A DNA stretch of 64,000 bases from Ursus arctos (Eukaryota > Chordata > Mammalia > Carnivora > Ursidae), in assembly GCF_023065955.2 (NCBI RefSeq), contig NW_026623100.1:14299001-14363000 (forward strand). Direction: 5' to 3'. Of this stretch, positions 22,849 through 34,181 are shown piece after piece. Under the pieces are notes generated by a model, which saw nothing but the letters and a program-made list of their open reading frames with translations, was not told the DNA's origin and made no database searches. Numbering within the stretch: position 1 is the stretch's first letter; each line of letters begins with the position of its first letter. A program made the position numbers and the translations under genes.

Positions 22849-24089
22849 AAAGAGCCCAGTTTTAAACTGGTCTTTATTTTCGAGTCTGTTAGCATCTAGA
22901 TGTTTCTAAGTTCGAATTTTAAAAAGCAATTATAGAAATATGGTGGTCTGTTTCTGCATTAAGAAGTGGGTCCTCAGCAACGTAGACGTAGAGTTACTGG
23001 GAAAACCAGTACAGCTGAAAACACCTTGTATTGTAAAATTGAGTACACCCTTAAATATAGTGCTTAGGCTATGAGACGTCACTTCTGAGATTTTACCTGA
23101 AGTCTCTTCCACCTCATTTTTCTTTATTAATCCTAAGAAATGTAGCATTAACACACGGTCACATTTGTTTATAAAGTATTTACACTAAAAGTATGGGAGA
23201 GAAGGCATACTACCTTAAATAGGAAGAGTTAAGAAGAATTTAGATAAATCTTTTCACCTCTGATTCTTCATACAGTAAGTTGGTGAATTTGTATTTGAAA
23301 CATATTCTCCTCTCAATCATGAATAATAATATCTACTTGGATCTGTACTCTGTACTCAAAATATATGGAAAAATACACCAAAATGTTTATATTTTCATAC
23401 TTTAGAATGGTTAAAAATTTAAGTAATTCCAGGTGAAATAGTTTTAAAAGACTGCACTGACACCCTTAAAGAGAGGTTTGTTTGCAGTTACTTGGATAAT
23501 ATAAAAAAGGTCATGTTTTAGGTTTGTAACCTGGTCAAATCACTTTTGTAATCTGAATTATGTTTGTAGCTTTGAGCTTTAAGGTGTCTGTAATATTACA
23601 TTAATCTATAATCATGTAAAATGTTTTAAATTCTGTTTATTTTTTTAAAAGTCTGTCTTGAAAGTACGAAACAAAACAAACAATAAAGCAGCCCAGATAA
23701 TTTTAATATGCAGCCAGGGTTCAGACCGCTAGGTTAGAGGATCTCTAAAGTTCTATCATCTTAAGCATTCCGTGGCTTTGGAAGGTATAATGGATTACTA
23801 GGGTACACCACATCCCCTTTATTTTCAAAACATGATAATTAGTCCTAGAATGGCAAATAGTTTCAGTTCAAAGACCTACACTCATGACTTGGTGGTTGCT
23901 GTCTAGAGCTCTGTGGTGAGGTTTAAGGCAGAATCTGGGCTAAATGGGAAAGAGCATTGTCTCAACCAGCAGTGTCTAGTAGGAGCAATGGGGAGAGAGA
24001 GGCACTCAAGATTTCTCCTAACCTGTCCTAATCCAAAGAAGAGATGACACAGGAAGAGATCTCAGATAAGAATGTAGATCAGTGCTATC
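22849..24089. other. AT-rich unassigned stretch
   Basis: No gene is recognised. The sequence is AT-rich with long homopolymer-poor unique text. It may contain old repeats that I cannot name. Confidence 0.4.
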
Positions 24090-24640
24090 CCTAGTTTCAG
24101 GGATGTACTGCTGTGTAACAACACCTTCCAGATTCAAGTGGTCCAGAACAACAACTGTGTGCTCATGATGGTATGAACTGGACAGGGTTTTTGGGAGACC
24201 AGCTTACCTCGTTTCCAAGTGGTGTTAAGGGAGAGGATCTTGACTGGGGCTGGAGGGTCAAGATGGCATCACACTCCCATCCCTCTCCTTGGCTGGAGAG
24301 GCTGGAAAGGGCTTTTGGGGTTGTCTGGTCTCCCTTCTCCAGCAGGGTCTTTACATGGTGGCTCAGAGCTCTGAGAGTGAAAGTAAAAGCTGTCAGGTCC
24401 GTGAAAGGCCTGTTACAAGGCTCAGAGAGGCACAGTATTGTGTCTGCAGAATTCTCTTGGTCACAGCAAGTCACAAGGCCAGCCCCAGGTTCAAGGGGAG
24501 GAGAAATAAACTCCACCTCTCGATGGGAAGCACAACTCGAACGTCCAGGGAGGGAAGGAATTGTTGGCAGCCATCTTAGCAGACAATTTACAATATCCCT
24601 TTCTCCACTCACCTGATGGATCCTCTTGTGTGGCTATTGG
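24090..24640 (+). repeat. Ancient interspersed repeat (family not named)
   Basis: The beginning gatgtactgctgtgtaacaa and cagaacaacaactgtgtgct resembles the mammalian repeats that start with ctgctgtaacaaac...acaacaacaaac. Open frames of about 150 codons on both strands here have no domain. Confidence 0.45.
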
Positions 24641-24914
24641 CCTAGAAATCGTATCATAAAATAGGTGAAGAAAGCAAGTCGATATTCCTGATTATCCATT
24701 CCTACCTTATGTTGTTTAAACATTATAAACAATACCACATGCATATTCTATTCACGAATACATATATTTGTATCACTGCCTTAGCTAATATCTAAATATT
24801 ATCAGATAGCATCATTTACTAAGTTATCAGCTTCACCAGCAACTATCAGAAAGAGATAATATGGTTGCATTTTAACCCTATAAACCCTTGAAGGGATTGT
24901 ATTTTGTTGTATCT

Positions 24915-25180
24915 AAGAATACTATTGGGGGAAAAAAGAGAGAGAGAGGCAAACCAAGAAACAGACTTAACTATAGAGAATAAACTGATGGTTACCAGAG
25001 GGGAGGTGGGTGGGGGGATGGGTGAAATAGGTGATGGGGATTAAGGAGGGCACTTGTGATGAGCACCAGGTGATGTATGGAAGTGCTGAATTACTATATC
25101 ATACACCTGAAACTAATATTACACTGTATGTTAACTAACTGGAATTAAAATAAAAACTTAAAAAAAAAGAATACTATTGG
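24915..25180 (+). mobile_element. Truncated LINE-1 3' UTR insertion with TSD
   Basis: The 3' UTR text gtggatggggggatgggtga-like, gaactaatattacactgtat-like and the A tail at 25158-25168 show a 3' end only (about 240 bp). The flanking direct repeat aagaatactattgg is perfect at 24915-24928 and 25167-25180. Its 3' UTR resembles the copy at 6.8-7.4 kb. Confidence 0.9.
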
Positions 25181-26014
25181 ACAGAGGAAATTAAGAGCAC
25201 AATAGGAAGGGAGCTGTTTCCCCAGCTGCCCTTTACCCAAAACCCAAATTCGTAGAGTCTCTCAGGTGTCAGTTTCAGGATATTGTGCACAGTCATGAGC
25301 TTAAGAGCAGGAAGTGGAACCAGTGACTTAAAATCCGCTTCTAGGAAATTATACCCCCAACCCACCTGACCTCCCCCCACCATGCTGTGTATCCTTAGAG
25401 CATCTGTCTCCTCCTGGAGGTTGTATTTGCTCATCTAAGTCTTCTGTCCCCCTCACACCATATGATCCCAAAGACTTTGGCGGTGGTACACTGTTGGGGG
25501 GAGGTCGTCTTTTATATTAATTATTCTTCAAATAGAACCCTGCCCTAGACTCTGTTCTTGAAACCCTGTCAAAAACAATGTGGCTGGGCCCACAAGTCTA
25601 AGTGGAAAAACTTATTACCAATTGAGTTTCACTTGTTTCCAGGTTATAGTTCTACTGGTTAAAATTCCAAGACAACTTTCTTTGTTATTTAAGCAAAAAT
25701 GAAACTTAGGGAATTTTTAAAACAACAAGACAATTCAAATGACGGCCACGGAGGTATAGTTGACATATTGCTTGTCCTTTGAAGTTTACTGGAGAAAAAC
25801 GACGTGAATGATGTCATAGACGTGATTATATAGACCACGCCCAATCATTTATCCTACAAATGTTCATTGAGCACTTAATATGTTCCTGACATAGTGTTAA
25901 GCACTGAGAAAAGAGAAAAATAGAACTCTGTTCTGGCTGTGATATTCTGAGTAGGAGAGGCAGACCAGATATGTAATCTATTACATTGCATGGGATATCT
26001 TACGTAGTCTAATA
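25181..26014. other. Unassigned stretch, weak L2/MIR traces
   Basis: No gene is recognised. About 25850-25970 (cctacaaatgttcattgagc, aatatgttcctgacatagtg) has L2/MIR-like wording. Confidence 0.4.
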
Positions 26015-26258
26015 ATAATAATAACAGAAAATATTTTTGTAGCAGTTACCATGAACCAGGCACGGTTCTATACACTTTAACTTATACTAATTCGCTTACT
26101 CCTCAGAATAGCTCTATGCTCTAGATTCTCTTATTGTCCCCATTTTATAAATCAGGAAACTGAGACACAGAGAGGCAAAATAACATGACCAAGGCAAGCC
26201 TGTCGTACGTGACAGAGCTGGGATTTAAGCCCCCATGGTTGGCTCTTGGGTCTGTTCT
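26015..26258 (-). repeat. MIR element, antisense
   Basis: Antisense MIR order is clear: ccatgaaccaggcacggttc, cttactcctcagaatagctc, ttattgtccccattttataa, aactgagacacagagaggca and gacagagctgggatttaag. It keeps almost the full length. Confidence 0.93.
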
Positions 26259-27099
26259 CTTTACGGGCACACAGAGAAGATAGCAGCTAATTTGTGGGAG
26301 GGAGCTGGGAATGGTCCTACTGATGTAGCAATGCTACCGTTTTAAAGGACAGGAGGAGTTGCCCTGGTGAAGAAGGGACATTTGCAAACTTGAGGACAAC
26401 GTGAGTGCTGCTGAGAACGCTGGTGGGGCTGTGGAGGGTGTGCTGGGGGGCCCGGGGTGGCGGGGGAGGAGGTGGGCATCGATGGTGAAAAGCCCTGTAA
26501 ACTGTGACCAAGAAGGTCCATGTGGGGCCAGCTAGCTTCCCCACCTCCCCTGTTCTGAGACTCACCTTCTAATTCGGAACCACGTCCTCACAAATGACAG
26601 ATTGGAATCTGGAAAAGAGAAGTGGAAAACAATTTTGGTTTTCAGAGTCTTGGAACACACATTGTTTTAGCTATGTACATTGCATGTCTTGCAGTGAAGA
26701 AAACAGACGAGGAGATAAATGTCACCCAGTAAATAAGACCAGAGCCAGGCCTCAGACCAGATCTCTGGATTGATTATCCAGCACCCTTTCCACAGAGACA
26801 ACACAGTCCATCCCCACAACTGGACCCCCATTTGGTTAGTCCTGTGTCCAGAAGGTCGCAGGGACACAGAAAGGATAACTGGAGTTATCCTTTCGAATGC
26901 TGTGACCCCATTGGAGGCAAATGCACTCACAATGAAAATGACATTAGAGTCTCATCGTTACTGTAGTCACATCATGACCCGCAGGTCTTGGTGTCCTTAC
27001 CTGTAAAATAAAGGAAGAGTGTTCTAGAAGATTTCTACGGGGCCTGTCCGGCTCTATTCTTCTCTGCCTCTATCACTGTCCACACATAGCTTCATTATT
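26259..27099. other. Unassigned stretch with strong palindrome
   Basis: No gene is recognised. The inverted repeat at 26861-26908 is described separately. A C-rich patch on the minus strand near 26410-26490 gives proline-rich frames. Confidence 0.4.
26861..26908. other. Tight perfect inverted repeat
   Basis: gaaaggataact (26869-26880) and agttatcctttc (26883-26894) are perfectly complementary with a two-base spacer. Outer arms gggacacag (26861-26869) and ctgtgaccc (26900-26908) add an almost complete second stem, with one mismatch and an asymmetric five-base bulge. Cruciform or hairpin formation is plausible. Function unknown. Confidence 0.85.
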
Positions 27100-27720
27100 T
27101 TAGTCAACTGTTGTTTTTGGCCACCACGCGTGTCCAGTTCCACTCACAACAGAGCTGAGTTGACAGGCTGTGTTGTCGGAGCTGGAAGCCCGGCGCCTGG
27201 GACGCCGCCTGAGGTGTGTCTGTATTCCAGCCGAGTCCTTCCCTTTGGTTTAAGCTAATCTTGAAGCGGCCCGCATTTCCATGTCCCACTGTGGCACCCG
27301 CTGTGTAGCCTGAAATGAGATACGTGTCTCCCTATTAATATCCTCACACCGTCTGAATGCATTTTAAAAGCTCACCGTGCTCGGCAACCTGTGGGCCTGT
27401 TTTTGTTATTGTTGGTTGGAGTCGTGCGTACTTGACTTAAAAGTTCGCCCCTATTGCAGCTTTATCTGATCAGGGAAGCGTGACATAGAGAAGGCACGGG
27501 AAATTTCCTTTGCGAAGCAGATACCCCTGGATGTGTTTTTCATGCTGGACATCTGCACCAACCCGAATGAGCGGCTGTGGTGATTCTCACCAGGGGGAGT
27601 GTGCGTGCCAGTGAGGTCACGGAGAGAGAAGAAGGCAGCGCAAAGATGACAACACGGACCGAGTCGACTGGCTCCAGGAAAGGGACATAGGGCAGCAACC
27701 ATGTTAACTTGGTTCCCTAA
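27100..27720. promoter_or_regulatory. Candidate CpG-enriched regulatory island
   Basis: CpG dinucleotides are visibly denser than in the surroundings (for example cccggcgcctgggacgccgcc at 27189-27209, then cgtgcgtac, gcgaagcag and cacggaccgagtcgac). It is not dense enough for a classical CpG island, and no transcript evidence exists. Enhancer or degraded promoter are the options. This is inference. Confidence 0.3.
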
Positions 27721-27754
27721 ACCCCCGTCTATTTATACGGGGCTGTTCAGTTTT

Positions 27755-27935
27755 CCACAAGTCTTTGCGTGCCTTCATTCATTTGATCGCCGTAGCACCT
27801 AGGAAGTGACCGGGACATAGATAATTCTCTCCAGGAATCTGAGGAAGCTGAGGTTTGGCGAATGGCCAAGGTTACATGGATGGCAGAACTAGAACCCAGG
27901 CCTCCCACCTGCTAGTGCGGCACGCTTTCCTCGGC
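27755..27935 (-). repeat. MIR element, antisense
   Basis: tctgaggaagctgaggtttg, aatggccaaggttacatgga, gcagaactagaacccaggcc and cctcccacc appear in the order of antisense MIR. Confidence 0.8.
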
Positions 27936-27949
27936 ATCCTGCTGCCACA

Positions 27950-28065
27950 ACCGCTGGAATTCAAACTTGAACCTCTTGAAGGCAGAGACAGCCATACTCA
28001 TCAACGTATGCCTTAGGACTTGGCGTACAAAGTCAAGAAATATTTGTTGAATTTCTTGAACTCTA
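27950..28065 (+). repeat. LINE-2 3'-end fragment
   Basis: The text cttgaaggcagagacagcca followed by gtcaagaaatatttgttgaa is the typical L2 3' end (…ggcagggac…, …aaatatttgttgaatga). It is short and diverged. A second, longer L2 copy follows at 28.13 kb. Confidence 0.6.
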
Positions 28066-28124
28066 GCTCGACTAATGAGAGAGACTGGCCTTCATGAATT
28101 TCCTCGAGTAGGGTCAGAAAGGAC

Positions 28125-28675
28125 TCCAAGTCTTATGGGGCCTGCAAGGCCCTCCGTGATCTGGTTCTTGTCGTCTTTCTGACCTCAAATCTGACTTTAC
28201 CTCCTTCTGCTTCCCCTAGCGCTCACTTCACTCTGGCCACTTTGGCCTCTTTGCTGTTCCTTAAATATGCAGACACAGCCCTGCCTCAGAGCCTTTGCAC
28301 CTACTGTTCCCTTTGCCCGGAACACCCGTCCCGAGTTGCCTTCATGGCTAACATCCTCACTTCCCTCAAGTCTATGTTCACACCTTACCTTCTCTATAAG
28401 GCCTGCCCCAAACACCCTATGTGAACGTGTAACTCAGCCCCTGCTCAGTACTTCCAATCACTCTTACCTTGCTCTTTCCTTCACTGGCATTTTTTCCTTC
28501 TGTCACAATGTATACATTTCTTATGGTTTATGATTGCTATTTATCATCTGCCTACAGTTGGTAGAATACAAACTCCAGGGAGGCAGATGTTTTTAACTCA
28601 CGGATGTATCCCAAGGGCCTCTAAGAGCGTTTGGCACATAGATCCTCAATAGGTATTCTTGAATGACAAACAAAT
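28125..28675 (+). repeat. LINE-2 (L2) 3' segment
   Basis: This is a long recognisable L2: ccctgcctcagagcctttgc, cctactgttccctttgcccg, ataaggcctgccccaaacac, cactggcattttttccttc and cctcaataggtattcttgaa in correct order. L2 has been inactive since before the placental radiation. Frames of about 70-90 codons in it are shadows. Confidence 0.9.
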
Positions 28676-28859
28676 GGGTTTGCAAAGTTACAAACATACT
28701 TCTATTTCAGACAGAGGTTTTCCTTCTGCCCTATTCAAGGGTCTACAAGCTGAAGCATCATAGAATCATCTCCTTTTGGGGCTGCATGGTTGGCAGGGAA
28801 CAGAGAAACTGTCCCTTTACTTTCATTGAGGGGAAAAGGAGTGCTGTGACCAGGTGGGG

Positions 28860-29035
28860 ACCTTTTGAGTCTACAAGTATCTACCTTGTGCCAGATACTT
28901 TAACATTTTACATTAACTCTAATCTTTCTATTATTCTAATCCTTACAATAACCTTTTCAGAGAAGTATTATTACCTCCATTTTATAACTGAGGCTAAAGA
29001 TGAAATGACTCATCCAAGGTCACACATCTAAGACT
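28860..29035 (-). repeat. MIR element, antisense
   Basis: tatctaccttgtgccagata, aatccttacaataacctttt, cctccattttataactgagg and ctcatccaaggtcacacatc are in antisense MIR order. Confidence 0.9.
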
Positions 29036-29716
29036 CTAGATGGAGTTCTTACAAAGGAGTAAAGGGGCAGATGGAAAAAACAAAAACAAAAACAGAAAAA
29101 CATATCCTTCATGGTAGATTTTCAGAGGAGCTCTCCCATCTCAGAATCAGGAAGGCATAGCAGCAAGAATGCTACATATAGCAATTGTAGCTATCGAGGA
29201 AGGGACAGAATGTGGCCCCAGACCCACTGATGTGGCAACAAACGCAGGAGCCAAGACAGGGATTCAGACACATGGGCAGGCGCTGAGTTCAACGGGCATG
29301 ACTTCCTCTAGAGCTGGGCCCAGGCAAGTGTTAAGCAGTGGGGCAGTGGCTGGAGAAGGAGGGGGTTTCCCCAACGTTGTAGAATCTCAGTACATATGCC
29401 AAGCCTGGGTACAGGTCAGCGGGAGAGCTGGCATCAAGCCCCCAGACATCTGAATGGAGCAAGCAGGAGTCTTGGCTCTTGGGGGGCTCCTGGGATCCTA
29501 GGCTAGTCACCAGGGCAGGACCCGGAGGGGGAAGAGCTGGAGCTCAGGCAGGAGGCTAGTGCTGTGCTCAGCTACCAGACAGGCAGGACGGGTGACTGGT
29601 AGTCTGGGGACCCTCAACATCTCCCTCCTTACCGCAGGCCTGGTTTGGGAATTGGGGACAAGCTGGGCCAAAGGGGCGAGAGCCAGAATAAGGGAGCGTG
29701 AAACAGCCCCAGCTGT

Positions 29717-29751
<35 letters not shown>
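29717..29751 (+). repeat. (GA)n microsatellite
   Basis: About 35 bases of GA with one AAA-type interruption. Simple repeat, able to form triplex DNA. Confidence 0.92.
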
Positions 29752-30419
29752 GGAAGGATGAAGGGCAGGGGTGTCAGAGGTGCCCAAAGGCCTCTTCACA
29801 GGGAGGAGTGGCTAAGCCTGGTTCCTCTTTATTTAGCAAGGTATTGAGGAGAGAGACTGCACAGGCTTTCAGAGTCAGGGTCAAAGCCCAATGTCATGGC
29901 TTTAGCGTGGGGGGAGTAGTTACTCTGTCTGAGCTTCAGTTTCCTCACTGTTTCCTCACAGGAGTGCTACAACAGCTGAAGGAGAGAGCGTGCGCAGAAA
30001 GCCCGCACACCTCACACGCACACTGACGGGGCCTAACCCAGCCCCTCTCTGAAAGGACCAACAGTCGCGACTTCTCTCCCGTGGCCCTGACCCTAGCAGG
30101 TGGAGGAAGGGAGACTGTAGTACACCTCCCACCTTACAGCCAGGCTTCTCCCCCGCCCACCTCCATCTCCCGTGCCCACGCCACCCGGTGCCCAGCCAGA
30201 GCCGGTTTATTTGAACTAAGCATTTTAATGTAAATAGCAACATCCCTTCCCCTCTCCATCCACTCAGGGGGCAAGAGCATGTGTCCGCCCCTGTCAGCTG
30301 CAGCGAGAGTGCCCTGTGTGCAGAGATCCTATCTAGGCCGAAAGGAGCAGAAATATTAGATGAGGCTAAATAAGAAAACACAGATTATTGCTGGAGACCC
30401 CTAAGGCCTACTTTGTCTG

Positions 30420-30600
30420 GGCAAGAGTTTGTTTTACTTTTCACAGAATTTATTTTGGCTGCAGCCAGATTGATGGTGATTATATCTGAAATCCCTCCCA
30501 CATATCTGTCACATAAACACTTCGTTTAATTCAGGTTTGTAAAAAGCTATGGGCCAATAGGGAGCCAGTTCTCCGATTAATTAGTAGACGCTAATGCTGG
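30420..30600. promoter_or_regulatory. Candidate conserved non-coding element
   Basis: Complex, repeat-free and AT-biased sequence carries homeodomain-type cores (TTTAATTC, GATTAATTAGTAG) and a CCAAT box (gggccaatagg). Nearby sequence is GC-richer. No evidence beyond texture and motif content, so this is a guess to be tested by cross-species alignment. Confidence 0.3.
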
Positions 30601-31515
30601 GCATCTTGTCACACGGTCCAAAGGCTCTGAGTCTGAGGGTCCAAGAGGGGGTGGCAGGCAGCCTTCATTCTTTTCTCAGGAGTTTGATCCCTCGGCCCAT
30701 AAAGGAAACCAAGGAAAAGCTGGAGGGGAAAAAAGAAGGCCACTCTCTGTCTAGCCTGGCTGAGGAGAAGGATTCCAGGCTGTGGAGTGGGTCAAAGTCA
30801 CCCATCGGGCACAGACGAGGAGGAAGGGGGTTCATACAGATTTTGAAGTGGATACAAAATAAACCCCAGGCGTCCTCGAAGTTTCTGTCGATAGCATCAT
30901 TGGATCTGACACCTCCTGGGAAGGGGAAGGGCCTTAGGGGCCAGTGGCTGGGGCCCTGCTCAGGCAGCCGTAGGGGGGTGGGGGGACACCGGGCCTGAAG
31001 CCTTGGCAACAACAGCTCCGATTCCCTGAGACCCCCAGACCGCCTGCTCCCCAGTGGCTGCTCTGGCCCTGCCAGCCCCGGGCAGGATTTCCTTCTGTCT
31101 GATGGGAGTGTGCCCCTAACAGGCTGCATATGCCTGCCAGCTGTTGCTCTCCTTCTGCCCCTGCAGCCAAGACAAGAAAAGCATTATTTCCTCTTGGCCT
31201 TCTAATCTCCAGGCCTCTCTTACTTCACAAGGCCGGCTTTGGGCACCATCAACTCAGCGCTTCTCCGGGGCGAGTTCCCCTTTGCTCAGAAAAGGCTCTT
31301 TCATTCTCCCCATCCCATTTGCCTTTGCCTTTGATGTGGAGTCCCCCCACTAAGGGGCCGGGAGTATCTAGGACTTCCAAGGGGGTGTTTGGTTTTTGGA
31401 GGCTTTATTTGCATCTGTACTGATTCGGGGGAGGCTGTTCCCTCTGCATGACCAGGCCCACGCCTGGGAGGAGTCCTGGCAGCCCAAGAAAGAGCACTTT
31501 TTGAGTGTGTTAGTC

Positions 31516-31645
31516 TGGTCTTATATGTACCATCTCATTTAATACCAAAAACCCAGCTAAAGAGCTAATTTTTTAAAAATGTATTTACTTTTCAAAGAGC
31601 TATTTTTGAATCCCATTTCACAGATGAGGGATCTGGATGTACCGG
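31516..31645 (-). repeat. Partial MIR-like fragment
   Basis: accatctcatttaataccaa, an A/T-rich interruption, then aatcccatttcacagatgag resemble antisense MIR interrupted by about 60 bases (31567-31605). Weak. Confidence 0.45.
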
Positions 31646-31734
31646 AGGGAACCCAGCCAAAAAGAGGCTGAAACAACCCTAAACCCCGTCTGTCTGAATC
31701 CACATTCCATGCAACGCAGTGCTTTCCAGAAAGG

Positions 31735-31865
31735 GCTCTGGAACTGGAAGGTGACCGTTTCCCCCTCTTATCTCTGTTGTGCCGCTCCCTAGGATGACCT
31801 GGGTCAAGTCCCCAGCCCGCCCTGGGCCTTAGTTCCCTTCTGTGTAAAGGAGGGGTGGGTAACAC
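31735..31865 (+). repeat. MIR fragment, sense
   Basis: ctggaactggaaggtgaccg, gatgacctgggtcaagtccc, cttagttcccttctgtgtaa and ggaggggtgggtaacacctc match the sense MIR central region. Confidence 0.65.
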
Positions 31866-32489
31866 CTCCCAGGCGCTGCCTTCCGGGCTGCCTGCCTCTG
31901 GTCCACCTCCAAATAACCGCAAGAACTGGGCCGTCCCCAGCTCTCAACCTGCAGTCCTGCAGGCCAAAACCCAGCTCCAGCCAGATCCCGTTACTAACCA
32001 AACACTTGTCTTTCTTCCTGACTGAAACTGAACGTGCCTGTTGCTTGGGGCTCTTGACCAAGAGAGCTCATTTTTAACCCCTTCACAGCAGCTGGGTTTT
32101 TTCCACAGTGCATGAAACACAAGGCACCGATGAGGCAGATGTTACTCGGCCTGGACCTCACCTGGGGATGCCCTTTCGAAAGCAGCACACACCATTGGCT
32201 TGGCCAGTCCTAATTTTTCACTCCTATCCTTTTCTCGAAATGTTACTTTGAAAGTGCGATTCCTGTTCCGCCGACCTTTTTAAAACAAAGTGCACCATTG
32301 TTTGGAGGGCAGGAAAGGAGAGGCTGGTTTGGAGGGGAGAGAGGGAGGCCATGGGAGTCGGGGTCAGGGGTCACTCTTTGGCACAGGCATGTGTGTTCCC
32401 CAGGGTGGAGCTGGGGAGGGCCGGGGCTCCTGGGAAATGCCCACCCAATCAGGACGCCCCAAGTCTGTGAGGCACTCCCCATCTATTGC

Positions 32490-32520
32490 TTCAAAAGACC
32501 CTTCAAAAGGGTCTTTTGAA
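32490..32520. other. Perfect 12-base inverted repeat
   Basis: ttcaaaagaccc (32490-32501) and gggtcttttgaa (32509-32520) are exact reverse complements with a 7-base spacer ttcaaaa, which itself repeats the start of the left arm. No T-run or other terminator context applies in a mammal. Cruciform or hairpin potential only. Confidence 0.9.
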
Positions 32521-33514
32521 CATTAACTCCTTGTTCCTCATGACTCTCCTCTCGGGACAAGACTGGAATAAGAGTTTTGTTCTCCTGTACTGATTTTTAT
32601 TGGCTTCCAAGATTTTTAAACTCCATCTACAGAGCCAAAAACAAACAAAAACCAAAACAGAACAAAAAGCAACCTCAGGGGACGGTACTGTGGAGACAAC
32701 AAGGATCCAAATTCCAAAACTCTTGGGTTCACCCCAGCCTTAAGGATGTGATAGTCACACTCAGGAAACACAGAGCACGGGCCTCCGGGCCCAGAGGCCT
32801 AATTGTCAGACTGTGTTTCCAGATGCAAGATTCCTGCCTTTGGCACGGACTTTTTCTATAACAAACCCACTTTGGGGTCATTCATCAGTGCATAAATACA
32901 CACCTGGGAGGTGGGGGACAAGCCTCCATTTTTCTGGCTTTATAAATACGGAACTCACATTTCTCCCATTGACATTTGCAAAAGAATGATCGATTAGAGG
33001 GCTTTGCACCATGGAACAATTTCAAATAAACGAGCGTCGTCTGGTACATGCTATAGTTCTCCACACCCTGCAGAGGAAACGGGTCTTTCTTTCTAGCCTC
33101 TTCCTTTTAGGTGGGCAAAAGCAAAGACCTAAGCCCAACAGGGGTTCTGGCTTCAAGTTTTCCACTCAGTGAGGTGGCAGGAGGGGGAGGATATGCCAAC
33201 TCTCAGTTCTACTCAGCAAATGGGGGAACTGGAAGTCCGAGACACAGAGCACGGAGGCCTCCACAAACTCCTGGGGGCCAAAGAAATGGAAGTGGCTGAG
33301 ACTCACTGTTGGGAGACTTCCCAATGTCTGTTCCCCAGCAAGAGGGATCTCAGGCCACCTCTGTCTGTGGGACAAGTTGGTGGTTGTGCAAATGGAAAGA
33401 TCTGAGAGAACCACTAATATATTAGTCTGACCCAATATATTGTCTGCATCTGATACCTGGAATAACATTATCGCAGACACCTTTTGGATCAACCATGTTA
33501 CCTGTTTGTGACAT

Positions 33515-33575
33515 GGTGGGGTGCACCGAGAGGAGGTGGGGTGCACTGGGTGGAAGTCAGGGTGCACTGGGTGGA
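33515..33575 (+). repeat. Three-copy 20-21-base minisatellite
   Basis: Units at 33515-33534, 33535-33554 and 33555-33575 share the core gggtgcac followed by cgagagga or tgggtgga, with a partial fourth unit after. Imperfect tandem duplication. Confidence 0.85.
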
Positions 33576-34156
33576 GGTGGAGGAGAATTGGTACAAGAAA
33601 ACTGCAGCAGAGCCAGTAAGGACTCAGAAAAGGCCCTAGATTTTGATCTGAACGTTAGTGGTCACCTTAAAGAAGGCAGCTCCAGGCAATGTGGAAGGAG
33701 CATTATAAGTCAAGAAGTGGAAACAGTGTGTATGGAGCCTTCTTTTCTTTGCAAGTTTGGGATTGAAGGGAAGGTGAAAAGCTTAAATTATTGCTAGTAA
33801 GACAAGTGAATGAAGGATTTGGGGGAAACTTCTAGGCTTTTGGGGCAGCTCACATGCTCTGCTGTATGTGAAAATACTGTCAAATAGGAAGCCACACAGA
33901 TGAGATTTTGGTGTTCTGCTTATTAGCTGGTGGGATTGTTGAGCCAGCGGGTGGGAGAGACTGGAGCCTTGCCTGGTCGGCTCTCCAGTGCCCTCCACCC
34001 TCTGAACTGCCATGACTGCTCAGGGTCTCGCCAGAACTTCAGTGACTGGCTTCTCCACCTCGGCACTACCTGCCCCAGGAACTGAGGCCTGGAAACTTGA
34101 GTGCCTGGGACAGAAGGTGGGAGCCAGGACCACTGAAGGGACTGCAGCCACCACCG

Positions 34157-34181
34157 CCCCCCCCCCCCCCCCCCCCCCCCC
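34157..34181 (+). repeat. C25 homopolymer
   Basis: A run of 25 C is followed directly by ggtgag. Runs of this length are rare and unstable. It can form i-motif on this strand and G-quadruplex on the other. The assembled length may be unreliable. Confidence 0.95.

Larger units (their letters stand above)
29036..31515. other. Mostly unique stretch
   Basis: No gene is recognised. Open frames of 130-155 codons at 29559-30026, 29956-30381, 30594-30998 and 30665-31129 have no domain and lie in GC-rich DNA. A (GA)n run occupies about 29717-29751. A candidate conserved non-coding segment sits at about 30420-30600. Confidence 0.4.
31866..34156. other. Unique stretch with short palindrome and minisatellite
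   Basis: No gene is recognised. Sub-features at 32490-32520 and 33515-33575 are listed separately. The segment at about 32890-33060 (ataaatacacacctgggagg, aatgatcgattagagggc) looks conserved-like. Confidence 0.4.

Noticed and set aside
32490..32520. Rho-independent terminator
   Set aside because: The hairpin lacks a T-run, and this type of terminator does not operate for RNA polymerase II genes in mammals.
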